DNA of 64,000 bases from Himantopus leucocephalus. Its lineage: Eukaryota; Chordata; Aves; Charadriiformes; Recurvirostridae. The stretch covers positions 60,248,637 through 60,312,636 of the forward strand of contig RSEF01000003.1 in NCBI GenBank assembly GCA_003993805.1, given 5' to 3'. A program made the translations under genes and the position numbers. Below the pieces are notes generated by a model. The model saw only the letters and a program-made list of their open reading frames with translations, made no database searches and was not told where the DNA came from. Position 1 is the stretch's first letter; each line of letters opens with the position of its first letter. This document shows, piece by piece, positions 23,600 through 32,760 of the stretch.

Positions 23600-24316
23600 A
23601 TTTACCCTGTAATATACCGAATGACTGTATGTACAAGGCAAAGCTTTCACAAAGTAGCAACGCTGGCAAGAGGAAGCGTGGATTGTCACATTGCCATGCT
23701 GCAAACACCAAAGTGCCCCCAGTCTGTTTATCTTCAGAGAAACTGGCAAAGCCTTGAGTGATTCATAGACATTAGATTATACACGGAAAAAAAAAAAAAG
23801 ATGAGGGAAACTGCCAGAAACTGGAAGGCCAGAAAATAGGGTCTTTTGTATTAGTAACATTTATGGCCAACTAATATCCTACACTGTGACTCAGTAGGCA
23901 CCAAACTGTCATTGGGAGAAAGAGCAATTAATAAACTGTATCACCGCAGAAGCTTCTGCTATGGCACGCATGTGAAATTTCCTGATACCTCCCAGCCTGC
24001 CTGGAACACTAGCTTGAACCTGAGCCCTTGCAAGATCATGAACTCTCCACCTCTGCAACAACCCAAGGCTGGTTCCTTGAACTGTGTCACACCCCACTCA
24101 CGAGAGAGGGGGGGAAGCGACTCAGATTCACAAATCCCCAACAGTGTGGACTAAGGTGAGACAACTCTCAAGGTCCATACAAAAACATTTATTAGATTCC
24201 CACAGTGATTAATGCATGTCTTAACTAGGTTATACTGGTTAGGTATACAACAAATTATGGCAAACGGTAAAATAAAGTATGGCAAGTGGTAAAGTATGCC
24301 TTGCGTTACTTAGCAG
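23600..24316. other. Non-coding sequence up to assembly gap
   Basis: No gene is recognised. A 13-base A-run lies at about 23787-23799. The last 150 bp before the gap include CATTTATTAGATTCCCACAG and a duplicated phrase: TATGGCAAACGGTAAAATAAAG (24256-24277) then TATGGCAAGTGGTAAAG (24278-24294). This may be part of an LTR or other repeat cut by the gap; I cannot assign it. Confidence 0.5.
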
Positions 24317-24416
24317 NNNNNNNNNNNNNNNNNNNNNNNNNNNNNNNNNNNNNNNNNNNNNNNNNNNNNNNNNNNNNNNNNNNNNNNNNNNNNNNNNNNN
24401 NNNNNNNNNNNNNNNN
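24317..24416. other. Assembly gap (100 N)
   Basis: Exactly 100 unresolved bases, the usual placeholder for a gap of unknown size. CR1 sequence begins immediately at its right edge, so the gap probably hides more of that element or a repeat collapse. Confidence 0.99.
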
Positions 24417-24724
24417 GAGGATGGAGCCAGACTCTTTTCAGTGGTTCCCAGTGACGGGACGAGGGGCAACGAGCACAAGCTGGAACATAGGAAGTTCCAT
24501 TCAAACAATAGAAAAAACTTCTTTACAGTTAAGGTGACAGAGCACTGGAACGGGCTGCCCAGGGAAGCTGTGGAGTCCCCTTCTCTGGAGATTTTCAAGA
24601 CCCGTCTGGATACAGTCCTGAGTAATGTGCTCTAGGCAATCCTGCTTTAGCAGGGGAGTTGGACTAGGTGATCTCTAGAGGTCCCTTCCAACTCTGAAAA
24701 TTCCGTGATTCTGTGATTCTGTGA
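24417..24724 (+). mobile_element. CR1 LINE, 3' end abutting gap
   Basis: The plus-strand frame just after the gap encodes the CR1 polymerase tail with [49 protein letters not shown]. The short 3' UTR follows (GGGGAGTTGGACTAGGTGAT near 24655, then GAGGTCCCTTCCAACTCTG) and the tail GTGATTCTGTGATTCTGTGA ends at 24724. The 5' limit is unknown because of the gap. The N-spanning frame is an artefact of translating unresolved bases. Confidence 0.96.
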
Positions 24725-25679
24725 AAGTAAAACAGAGCACCTTTAATGATGTTTCTTTGCATACTGCAGATTGCCTTTTGCTGGAGGAGGCTTGCAGAGT
24801 TCCTGTGTTTGCTCTTAGTGGAACAAAACAAGCTCCTCCTCCACAGGACTGTTTCTTAGTGGTTTCACTTCCAAACTTCTGGAAAAAGCAATGATGAAGA
24901 TCACTTTTTAACTTTCCACATTTTAAATCATGCAAAACTATCCCAGAATTTAGGGGCAATGCTGCTTGGCAATGGTGCTGAAGCAAGGACACAGGGACCA
25001 GCCTCATGAAGGACTACTTCAGAATCACACCAACACTTCACAGGGATTTCCAAGGAAAAGTCTGTGTTTGAACTTTAAACACTTCACATTTCTCTGAGCT
25101 CACTTTGAAATCTGATAGCCAAACCATAAAACTGTACCTCCTGCTCTTAGCTATTATTACTTCCACTACCAATATTATTGATATTAATAGTAGTAGAAAC
25201 TTCTGGCATAGGATACGGCAAAGTAACTCTAATTTCATCCTACAAGAAGCTTATGCAGCTTCTTTTAAAATAAGTGATATTTTGGTCAGTCACTCAAGTG
25301 AGCGTGCATAAAGGCTGCCTTTAAAGGCAGAGCGTTGTCAGCATATAGCAGGAAGAGTTTGTCTACTCTGCTTGGGGGAAGCAGGCTACCTGTGTAATTA
25401 TTTCCTTAGTGAGGCTGCATAAAACTTCTATTGCATTTAATTCAACACAAAACAATTTCTATATTTCATGTCGTGGGTAGGAATGAAAATGGAGATAGTT
25501 CATCAATGCTGATATGTGATATAAAAAGAGCTGAGAAGCCAAGGGTATGAGAGTGCATAAAAATGTTTTGTGTCCTGACCAGTACATTGCTTAAAAAAAA
25601 ATTTTACAATCAGCCCCAATTGTTCATTCTTCCCATGCAGAAGATACTCACATATTCATTTTTAAAAGGGCAAATCAAC
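24725..25679. other. Non-coding, increasingly AT-rich sequence
   Basis: No gene or repeat is recognised. The sequence is transitional into the AT-rich block that follows. Confidence 0.6.
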
Positions 25680-26110
25680 CATAATTCAGTTTATAAACTG
25701 TGAAGCTGGTTGCGAATGTCTGGATGAATATTCATTAGAATCTCTTAATCTGCCATCGACTGTGATTCATTAGGCATATGTAAATATCACTCACTTTAAT
25801 TGCCCCTAAACTGACTTAACATAATATTGTCATTAGCAAATTATTAGTTATTTGTGTAACTAATGGTACATTATGGTGTACACGTTAAATCGCCAAATAT
25901 ATGATTACAATTATGATGATGTTTTATGCTGGGTGCTTTGTAAACTATTTGATGAAATATAATGGAGCCAAATCAAATCTGGTATGTTAATAAGACAGTT
26001 GTGGAACTTTATTATTATATTTCTACACCTTGGTGGCTGCTGTAATACGTGAGCCTTGACCCCACCCTGTGCTTCGATGCATTATGGATCGGCTTCACTT
26101 TCCGTATCAG
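25680..26110. promoter_or_regulatory. Candidate conserved non-coding element 1
   Basis: AT-rich, repeat-poor sequence dense in homeodomain-type motifs. It contains GAATATTCATTAGAATC, a HOX/PBX-like TGATTCAT at 25763-25770, and a perfect 8-bp inverted repeat ATTAGTTA (25843-25850) / TAACTAAT (25857-25864) with a 6-base spacer. Frequent ATTA cores follow, including ATGATTACAATTATGATGAT near 25900. All frames are closed by stops. This texture is typical of deeply conserved vertebrate enhancers in gene deserts. I infer conservation only from composition. Confidence 0.4.
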
Positions 26111-26429
26111 AGGCTGGCGTGACATTCCCATGCCTGCTTACCCCGTGTTTTACCTAATGAACTCAATTCCAGTTAATTATTGGTGAAAGTGCCCTAGGTT
26201 GCTGTGGTGAGACCTTCCACTGAATGACCAGGGGGAGGGAGCAGAGAAGACGGGCTCCGCAGCGTGAAGTGTGGATGGGCCCTACTGGGGAGTGCTGCTG
26301 TTGAGGTAGCAGCATGGGACAGCCTTTCTTCCAGTGCCCGTAACCTGCTTATTTTTCTGTGATCTATTTGCGTATCAGCGTTTTGTATTTTCCCTGCCTC
26401 TTAACTCGCTGACTCTTACTCACTTGTGC

Positions 26430-26890
26430 AATGAGAAGTCTTGCCGGGATTGTTTGACCCACCCACTCCAGCATTTCCAGTAGTTACACATCATGCGCGC
26501 AGCTTTACAGAAGCCAAAGTTACAATGGCAAAACCTGCAATTAGCGTTGTTAAAAGGTTTTTAATTACAAGGCTAATAATAACAGGATTATGTCTGTGCA
26601 AAAGGGATGAACAGTATCCTCAAAGGCTTTTGGTGGGTCTTGTGTCTAAATGCAAATGTATTTATGAGCATGTTAATGTTTATAGTCCCAGCAAGTTAAG
26701 AAAGGGCTAGTTCCCATTGCCACATATTTATCCAAGACGCATTTAATATGACAGTTACTTTATTTCTTTAAAAAGAGCTTATTAAGGCACATTTACTAGG
26801 AACTAATGAAAATGTAATGAATACAGATCTGCTCGCAAATTAATACGAGCCCTTTGAAGGAACATCCTGTATCACTAAGCAGTTCTCCAG
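26430..26890. promoter_or_regulatory. Candidate conserved non-coding element 2
   Basis: Again AT-rich and free of recognisable repeats, with TTTTTAATTACAAGGCTAAT around 26558-26577 (TAATTA at 26562-26567), ATGCAAAT near 26650 (an octamer-like POU site) and GCAAATTAATACGAGCCC near 26835. An 89-codon frame (26441-26710) overlaps but resembles no protein. Likely regulatory rather than coding, at modest confidence. Confidence 0.4.
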
Positions 26891-27179
26891 CTGTTCCCGT
26901 CAGCCGTGCCGCTGCGCCTGGCACCTCACACCTCAAGTGCTGCAAGCTGGACTGTACCTGCAGCCAGTAACATGGAGGCAGTTCCTATCAGCTATACTCC
27001 TGATCTTCCAAATCAAATGGGACACTTAACTGTAAGCTGAATAGATGCAGATGTCATGAATGTTGGGAACTTTTTCCCTGAGTTCAAATTACTTTGGGAC
27101 AGATGCAAAACATCACATGTTAGAATGTGATGGACAAAAGGCATGGGAAACAGGTGCTGATGATGCAAAATGGAACTAT

Positions 27180-27745
27180 TACATCGGAAACCTGGTTCAG
27201 AGGGCTTTATTTACTTGCAGTGTTGACTAAACTTAACAAAAGCTGTGGCTTTCCGCTGATTTGGTTAAAACAGTGCAAAAAGCACATGGAAATTATTTTG
27301 ATGTGACCCAGATTGTATTGATTTAACTTAATTCAGCTAGAAACAGATTTATGCTGAACCACAGAAAAAAAAAGTATTTGGAAAGCAAAGTAAAAGATCT
27401 CACATGGGATTATGTACTGATTTAATGGAAATATCCCATATTGTTATCCAGACATTCCCTAAAATTTGCTGGTATCAAGTCTGACCCTACTCCCAGGCAT
27501 ACAGCAGACCTTGGGAACCAGTCAAGAGAGTTCAGACACTGTTTAGTGGGTATTTGCAAGAAACTCATGGCAAATTAATTGCAGAATAATTCACATAAAT
27601 TATTGTCTGGGTAATTTTGAATAATGAATCAAGCAGGAGAAAAGGACACAGTATTACATAATTTGTTCAGTCCTAATAGAAACATTAATAATGCTCAATA
27701 AGGGTAAAATAAATTGCACATAGAGATTACTTAGCCCTATCTCAA
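27180..27745. promoter_or_regulatory. Candidate conserved non-coding element 3
   Basis: The stretch has GGCAAATTAATTGCAGAATA near 27570, AACATTAATAATGCTCAATA near 27682 and many other ATTA cores. No repeats or useful open frames are present. The inference rests on texture only. Confidence 0.3.
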
Positions 27746-28490
27746 ACCTCACTGAAGGCGGTAGGAACGCTCCTCCGGGTCTGGTATGAGTAGAATACGA
27801 AAGAGAGAGAGAGGAGCAGAAGACTGTGAGATGGGCTGTGGTAACAAATGTATTTCCAAGGCAGATATAAATGTCAGGGGGTGATGAGCTCTTCAGGGAG
27901 GGCAGCTGGCAAACTGACCTCCGGTTCCGCCCTTTGAAGGCTCCATTCCAGTATCCACTGAGCTCTGCAGACTGTCCCTACGATTTTGGAATCTTGTTCC
28001 TGAGGGCTGGAAGCTTTTGGAGAGTGGAGGAGGAAGAGGAAAGGAAATGGCCCTTGGGGTCATGCGTGGTGCTGCTGCGTAGGGTGCCAGACCCGTTTCC
28101 AGCTGGAAATGGGTCTGCACTGCTGGAAAATCTTGGATGGATTAGACTTTGCTTCTCCTCCAGTAAGGCAGATAGTGGTGGGAAAGAGGCACAGGCTTCT
28201 GGATGCAAAATAAACTGGTTTGAGAGATTCCAGGCAACCGCTGTGAATTGTACATCTGAAATAATCTGGGTTAACATTTTTCGGAGGGTTTTCTTCCTGT
28301 GTGGATGATTTTGTAGATCTGCAGCCATACCAGCAGTTGCATCCGTGCCACAGAGGGAGAGGGTTTCATTAGCACGAGGGCAAGGGCTGAAACCTCTTTC
28401 AGGAAAGGTACGTGGGGCTACTTTGTAGGAGGCCTACTTAATCAAGAGCTCAGATAAAAGTGAATCAGCTGTGGCTGAGTTCACATGTAG
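27746..28490. other. Non-coding spacer with open 145-codon frame
   Basis: A plus-strand frame at 27871-28308 (145 codons) is open, and a GAGAGAGAGAG tract lies near 27803. The predicted product has no recognisable domain, signal peptide or family likeness, and no splice or promoter context stands out. I treat it as chance. Confidence 0.5.
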
Positions 28491-28690
28491 GACAAGAAGT
28501 TTGCATTGATGTTAGTTGTTAATTAAAAAGGAAAACAAAGATATGATGTTTTTATTATGTTAGAACATTGGGGTTGCTTGTTAGAATTCTTTCTGGTTAA
28601 TAAACTACCTGCCAGATTAAAATGTAATAATAATAAAACTACCATAGTGTGATGATTAAATACAATGTAAGATTGATTTTAAATATGAGT
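28491..28690. promoter_or_regulatory. AT-rich candidate regulatory patch
   Basis: Dense homeodomain-like cores, such as TTAGTTGTTAATTAAAAAGG near 28511 and a run of AATGTAATAATAATAAAAC near 28621. It has no coding potential and no repeat likeness. Weak call. Confidence 0.25.
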
Positions 28691-30329
28691 GCTTGCAACA
28701 CTGGTAAGAGGCACCCACCTGAAAAATGTACTTATCAGTAGGAAGAAAAATGTCTGAGAAACGAACATGTAAAATAGATACTGTAAAATATAAATGGCTT
28801 GCTGAGATAGCAGCATTAGAAGACGTTTTCCTGAGGTGATGCAGTATGTTACCAGGTTCCTGGAGTCACCAGGCTGGGTTACAAAGATAAGCAAGATGCC
28901 TTGAAGGAAAGCAATCACTTTGATCCCAGTAACTGCAGTGCATTAGCTCTGCCTCTTGCTTTCTGCTGAGGAAGGCATGTGAGTTTCTGCAGTAGGCTCG
29001 GGTTATGTCACACACCCTTGCTCATCCACTTACTACCGGGGGAATAATATTCATAAGACATTCATTTTGGCCAGAGGACAGGGCTAGCTGCACGTATTGA
29101 GGACGGTTCGAAAGGCTGGCATGGCTTAAGTGGATTCTTACGCTGACCTCCTACACGCGGACAGGACCTGGAAGTCCTTGTTGGCATTCTCCTCCCCTCC
29201 CGCCTATCTCTGTCTCACTTGGAAAAAGAGACCAGGTTCGAAGTCTTAGTAGGGACTGGTAAGCGTTCAAAACTTAAAAGTATGTTTTACCTTGCCACTG
29301 TGTTTGGGGCACACCTGCAGGAGCCCACGTGCCATTGTCCCTCTCAGGTGTTAGACACACCAATGCTGACACCACCATGGTGCTCCTTGGAGGTGCTTCC
29401 TTCCTTCTTGGAGGAAATTTTCAGTCACTACAGAAAGGGAGCATGGCAGTCACTTGGAGGAGCACGTATCTCACCCACATCCAACAGCATATGCATAGGC
29501 TGAATCTGACTGCGTTTGTAGGACGGGCAATGACAATGCCTCAGATGTCTAGAGGCAGGTAAGTTTGTGTCCCGTGTAGCGGTATGGACAATTGTGGGTG
29601 GGCAGAGATTTGGGAAAGAGGAACAGACTGGATATTTAAAGGAGACTTAGATTGTTTGCATCCTCACTATGATGGGCACCTCCTATAACTCGAACAGTCT
29701 TTAAAGTAGCTCACACTGCCTCAGCGCGTGCTAGCTCAAGCCAATGTACCATGTACACACAGCCCAGAATTTCTCCTTGTTCTCTCCTATTTTTTTATAC
29801 CGGGGCTTGCAATGGGCTCTCCTGTTATACCAGGGCTCTCTCCTGGTCCTGTAACAGAGGTTTTGACGCCCAAATCTGTACAGGACTTTTAAAATCCCTT
29901 TAGGCTGCTCCAGTCACCTCCTTGGTTTACAGGTTCCTGTCATGATGAGAAACCATGCTCCCTGCTATTACACAGGAAAAAGATCCAGCTTCTAGGCTCT
30001 GTTTTGTGAGAAAAGTATCTCTCCTGCGCCTCTCCCACCGTGCAACTTTTTGGGATGCTGTGCTACATGGCAGTGAAATGGTCTAGATTAAACATACTCT
30101 TAAAATGTGGAGGAAACCAGAAAATTACTGTGTGGATTGAAACCATGTCTAAGGAACGTCTGCTGCAGTTAATGGAGAAGGTATGGAGTGAAGACCTGAC
30201 CACACGTTAAAGACCTGCTGATACTTTCAGTCCTTGGCAAGTGGGTGGGAGGAAGCAGAGGGGAACCGTTAGGACTGCTGAGAGCAGTGCTCGCCATCAA
30301 GGTCTCCAGGGTGTCTCTGGCTTCCAACC
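28691..30329. other. Non-coding spacer, possible exon at 29348-29558
   Basis: No gene is recognised. A plausible acceptor (CATTGTCCCTCTCAG, AG at 29346-29347) and a consensus donor (GGCAG/GTAAGT, GT at 29559-29560) frame 211 bp that is open in one plus-strand frame. The peptide resembles nothing known, so this is only a weak exon candidate. Confidence 0.4.
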
Positions 30330-30465
30330 AGCTCTCCAAAGCCATTTTTTGAAGGTGTAAAATCAGGATAATATTATGTTCTTGCTTTTGTAATGCACAT
30401 CTTTCAGATCCGTGGGTTAAAAGTACAATATAAAAGCTGCTCATTATTATAATGATCCTTTTTGT
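30330..30465 (+). mobile_element. MIR/L2-tailed SINE remnant
   Basis: The segment follows the 3' half of a MIR-like CORE-SINE in order: GTAAAATCAGGATAATATTA, then GTAATGCACATCTTTCAGATC, GTGGGTTAAAAGTACAATATAAAAG and a CATTATTATAATG end. The family pattern is GTAAAATGGGGATAATA, a GCACTTTGAGATC box, GGATGAAAAGTGCTATATAA and a terminal ATT repeat. It is strongly diverged and inactive. Exact subfamily is not assigned. Confidence 0.72.
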
Positions 30466-30579
30466 TAGTACATATGCATAAACATCTAACTTCAGGTTGT
30501 TTTTAATGATGAATACTTGAAGTGGCAATGCAATGGCTGTAGTAGTCTCTACAGAACTTGCCATTAATCTGAGAAATTA

Positions 30580-31140
30580 AGACATCACCTAAAATGTATG
30601 CCCATCATAGAAAAATTGCACCCAGGCTCACAGTTTCTTTTATGAAGAAACCTTTCAGGAGCCAAGCTTGCAGGTCTTACCGAAACAGAGACTGTGCCAC
30701 CACCATCACATCACTTGCCTTGTCTGACGAGACAGAAGAAGGGGTCTGTGCGCCCAGGGAGTTTGAATCACATGAAATCGAAATCCATTAAGTTGCGATA
30801 CTTTCAAACCCGTAATTGCTGCAGATTAGAATTCAGCACAGAACTTTGCATAATGCCAAGAGGTGACCTTTTTTCTGAGGTGCTCTTGCGCAATTGTTAG
30901 GACCTTGTAACAAATGCCTAGCGCCATTTAACGAAGGAATGACATATCTCTGATATGCAAATTTTTACAGCGCAGCAATTAAGCGGTTTAGAATTTTACG
31001 ATAGTGTTTGGGCTTTATACAACAAAAAAAGGGCCAATAAAAGGCTGTGATGGATGGGCTAATCCCCACTGGAAATATACCATGTAATCTCGTGGAGACA
31101 ATGCATTATGGATAGCATTGTGATTATTGGTTGTTAATAT
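30580..31140. promoter_or_regulatory. Candidate conserved non-coding element 4
   Basis: Repeat-free sequence with CTGATATGCAAATTTTTACA near 30951 (octamer ATGCAAAT), GCAGCAATTAAGCGGTTTAG near 30973, AAAGGGCCAATAAAAGGC near 31027 and GACAATGCATTATGGATAGC near 31098. It is followed at once by a pyrimidine-rich GC block. No frame is coding-like. Context next to elements 1-3 suggests one extended regulatory region. Confidence 0.4.
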
Positions 31141-31430
31141 CTCCCCCTCCTCCTCCTCCCCGCCTCTCCTCCCCACAGCCCCCTCTCCCCTGCTCCCGGC
31201 CCCGATGAAAACTGCATGGCTGCCACATTGTCAGGGGCACAGGCCTGGGATACAGATGGGAAAGTTGGGCCATTGCAAGCTGCTGCACGCACGGACGACA
31301 GTGAAAAGGGGGCTTGCAGCGAGGCAGCTTGTCAGCAGGGGACGGGGCTGGGGGCCATATGCCTCTCTTCTTCTCCCTTCTGTCGCCGAGTCTGCTGCCG
31401 CATCCTGCTGTCGGGGGACACTTTAATGAT
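31141..31430. other. GC-rich pyrimidine-tract block
   Basis: A long C/T tract (31141-31200) ends in CTCCCCACAG, an acceptor-like sequence (AG at 31177-31178), and is followed by GC-rich DNA with overlapping open frames on the plus strand. This could be the edge of a CpG-rich regulatory element or an exon; I cannot decide. Confidence 0.3.
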
Positions 31431-31473
31431 GAACATGTTTTAAACAGTTTTGCTTACCTAGCGACAGCTTTTC

Positions 31474-31502
31474 GGGGGGGGGTAGGAGTGGGGTGGGGGT
31501 GG
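31474..31502 (+). repeat. G-rich tract, potential G-quadruplex
   Basis: G9, G4 and G5 runs separated by short linkers fit the pattern of at least four G-tracts of three or more with loops of seven or fewer. Confidence 0.6.
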
Positions 31503-32683
31503 TGTCACAATCAGACACCTTCTGCAGTTTGGGTGGGTTGTATTTTTCTGTAGGTATCCATCCATCCATGGGTCCGTCCGCTGCCCTGCCCCCCACAGCC
31601 GGATGCTGGGTGCAGCTGCGGTCCCCGCGTTTCGCTGTCCTCCACCTGCCACAAAGGGCACATCGCTTTTACTCCGCGTGCCTCTAGCTGCCCATTGCAA
31701 TTATCATCCAAAGTCTGCTGCGGGGCTGGCGGAGGCGTTCGAAGCTGAGCATGTGCTTCAGGTGCAGAATTTGCAGGGTTTCGAGCTGGCAAGAGAGCCG
31801 TGAGAGGGGATGATCCTCAAGTGGGAGGACGTCTGCCTCCGAAACACGATAGCAAGATAGGCGCTGGGAATTTTAATTCTGTTCTTAAAAGGAGCTTGGG
31901 AAATTAAAAGGAAAAAAACATCTCTGCTGTTTGGAGTGCTCGAAGTCACTCTCTTGCTCTTTGTTCATGGTCTTAGACAGTTAAATAAAGCTTGTTTTTT
32001 ACCTTTTTTTTTTCCTGATCTTTTATACCCTCGGTTAGAGCTGCTACCACAGTCCTTTTTTTGGAGAAGAGAATAGGGGACTGGTAAAACATATTCTGTT
32101 GTTTATTTAAAGTTTTTTTTCAGATGATCAGACATTCCATTAGTGTATGTTGTGGCCAAAGTTAATAAAGATCAATTTTACCAAAAAACAATCTGACCTG
32201 GTTGCCCTTCCTGTGGAAAACCCCTTGGCATGGGGGTTCTGGGAAGCAAAACCACCATGGGGATTCCCTGGCAGAGCTCCTTAAACCTGCAAGCCTGTGG
32301 GGCGAGGCGAAGGGGAAGAGAATTAGGTTTGCTGGGGCAAATACAATCCCTCCAACAACACGGGGGCCTTCCACCAAGTGCGATTGACCCCTAGGAACTA
32401 CAGAAAGCCGAACAATTTGTGTGGAAGAAATTGTTTCCGCACTAGCTCTGATTTCCCATAACCTCTCCTTAAGGCCCTTTCCCTAACAGCATCCAGCTGG
32501 GAGAGAAGCCTCTCCTCACCCCTACCATTAGGATACGAGGGGCCCTGAGCAGGCATGGCAGTGTGGCCCCCTTCTTCAGGCTCTCAGAGATCACTCTTCT
32601 TGCTTCATCACTAAGACTTCCCTGCCTTCTCCCTGACTATTCCGGTGAAAAAAATATTGAGGACAACAGCTGAAATAAACAGC
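31503..32683. other. Non-coding spacer
   Basis: No gene is recognised. T-runs lie around 32010-32020 and 32108-32120. Confidence 0.55.
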
Positions 32684-32728
32684 TGGATAGACAGATGGAT
32701 GGATGGATAGATAGATGGATGGAGGGAT

Positions 32729-32760
<32 letters not shown>
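32684..32760. repeat. Compound (GGAT)n/(GATA)n/(GA)n/(GACA)n microsatellite
   Basis: About 77 bases of related tetra- and dinucleotide units: GGAT/GATA mixtures, then a GA run (32727-32742), then five GACA units to 32760. It is likely length-polymorphic. Confidence 0.95.

Noticed and set aside
24279..24635. 118-codon plus-strand frame spanning the gap
   Set aside because: Thirty-four residues are unresolved bases; the rest is the CR1 polymerase tail, so it is annotated as CR1.
29100..29250. Two GGTTCGAA motifs resembling the tRNA B box
   Set aside because: Neither has the full GGTTCRANNC pattern with the right final C, and no A box or cloverleaf arms are found upstream.
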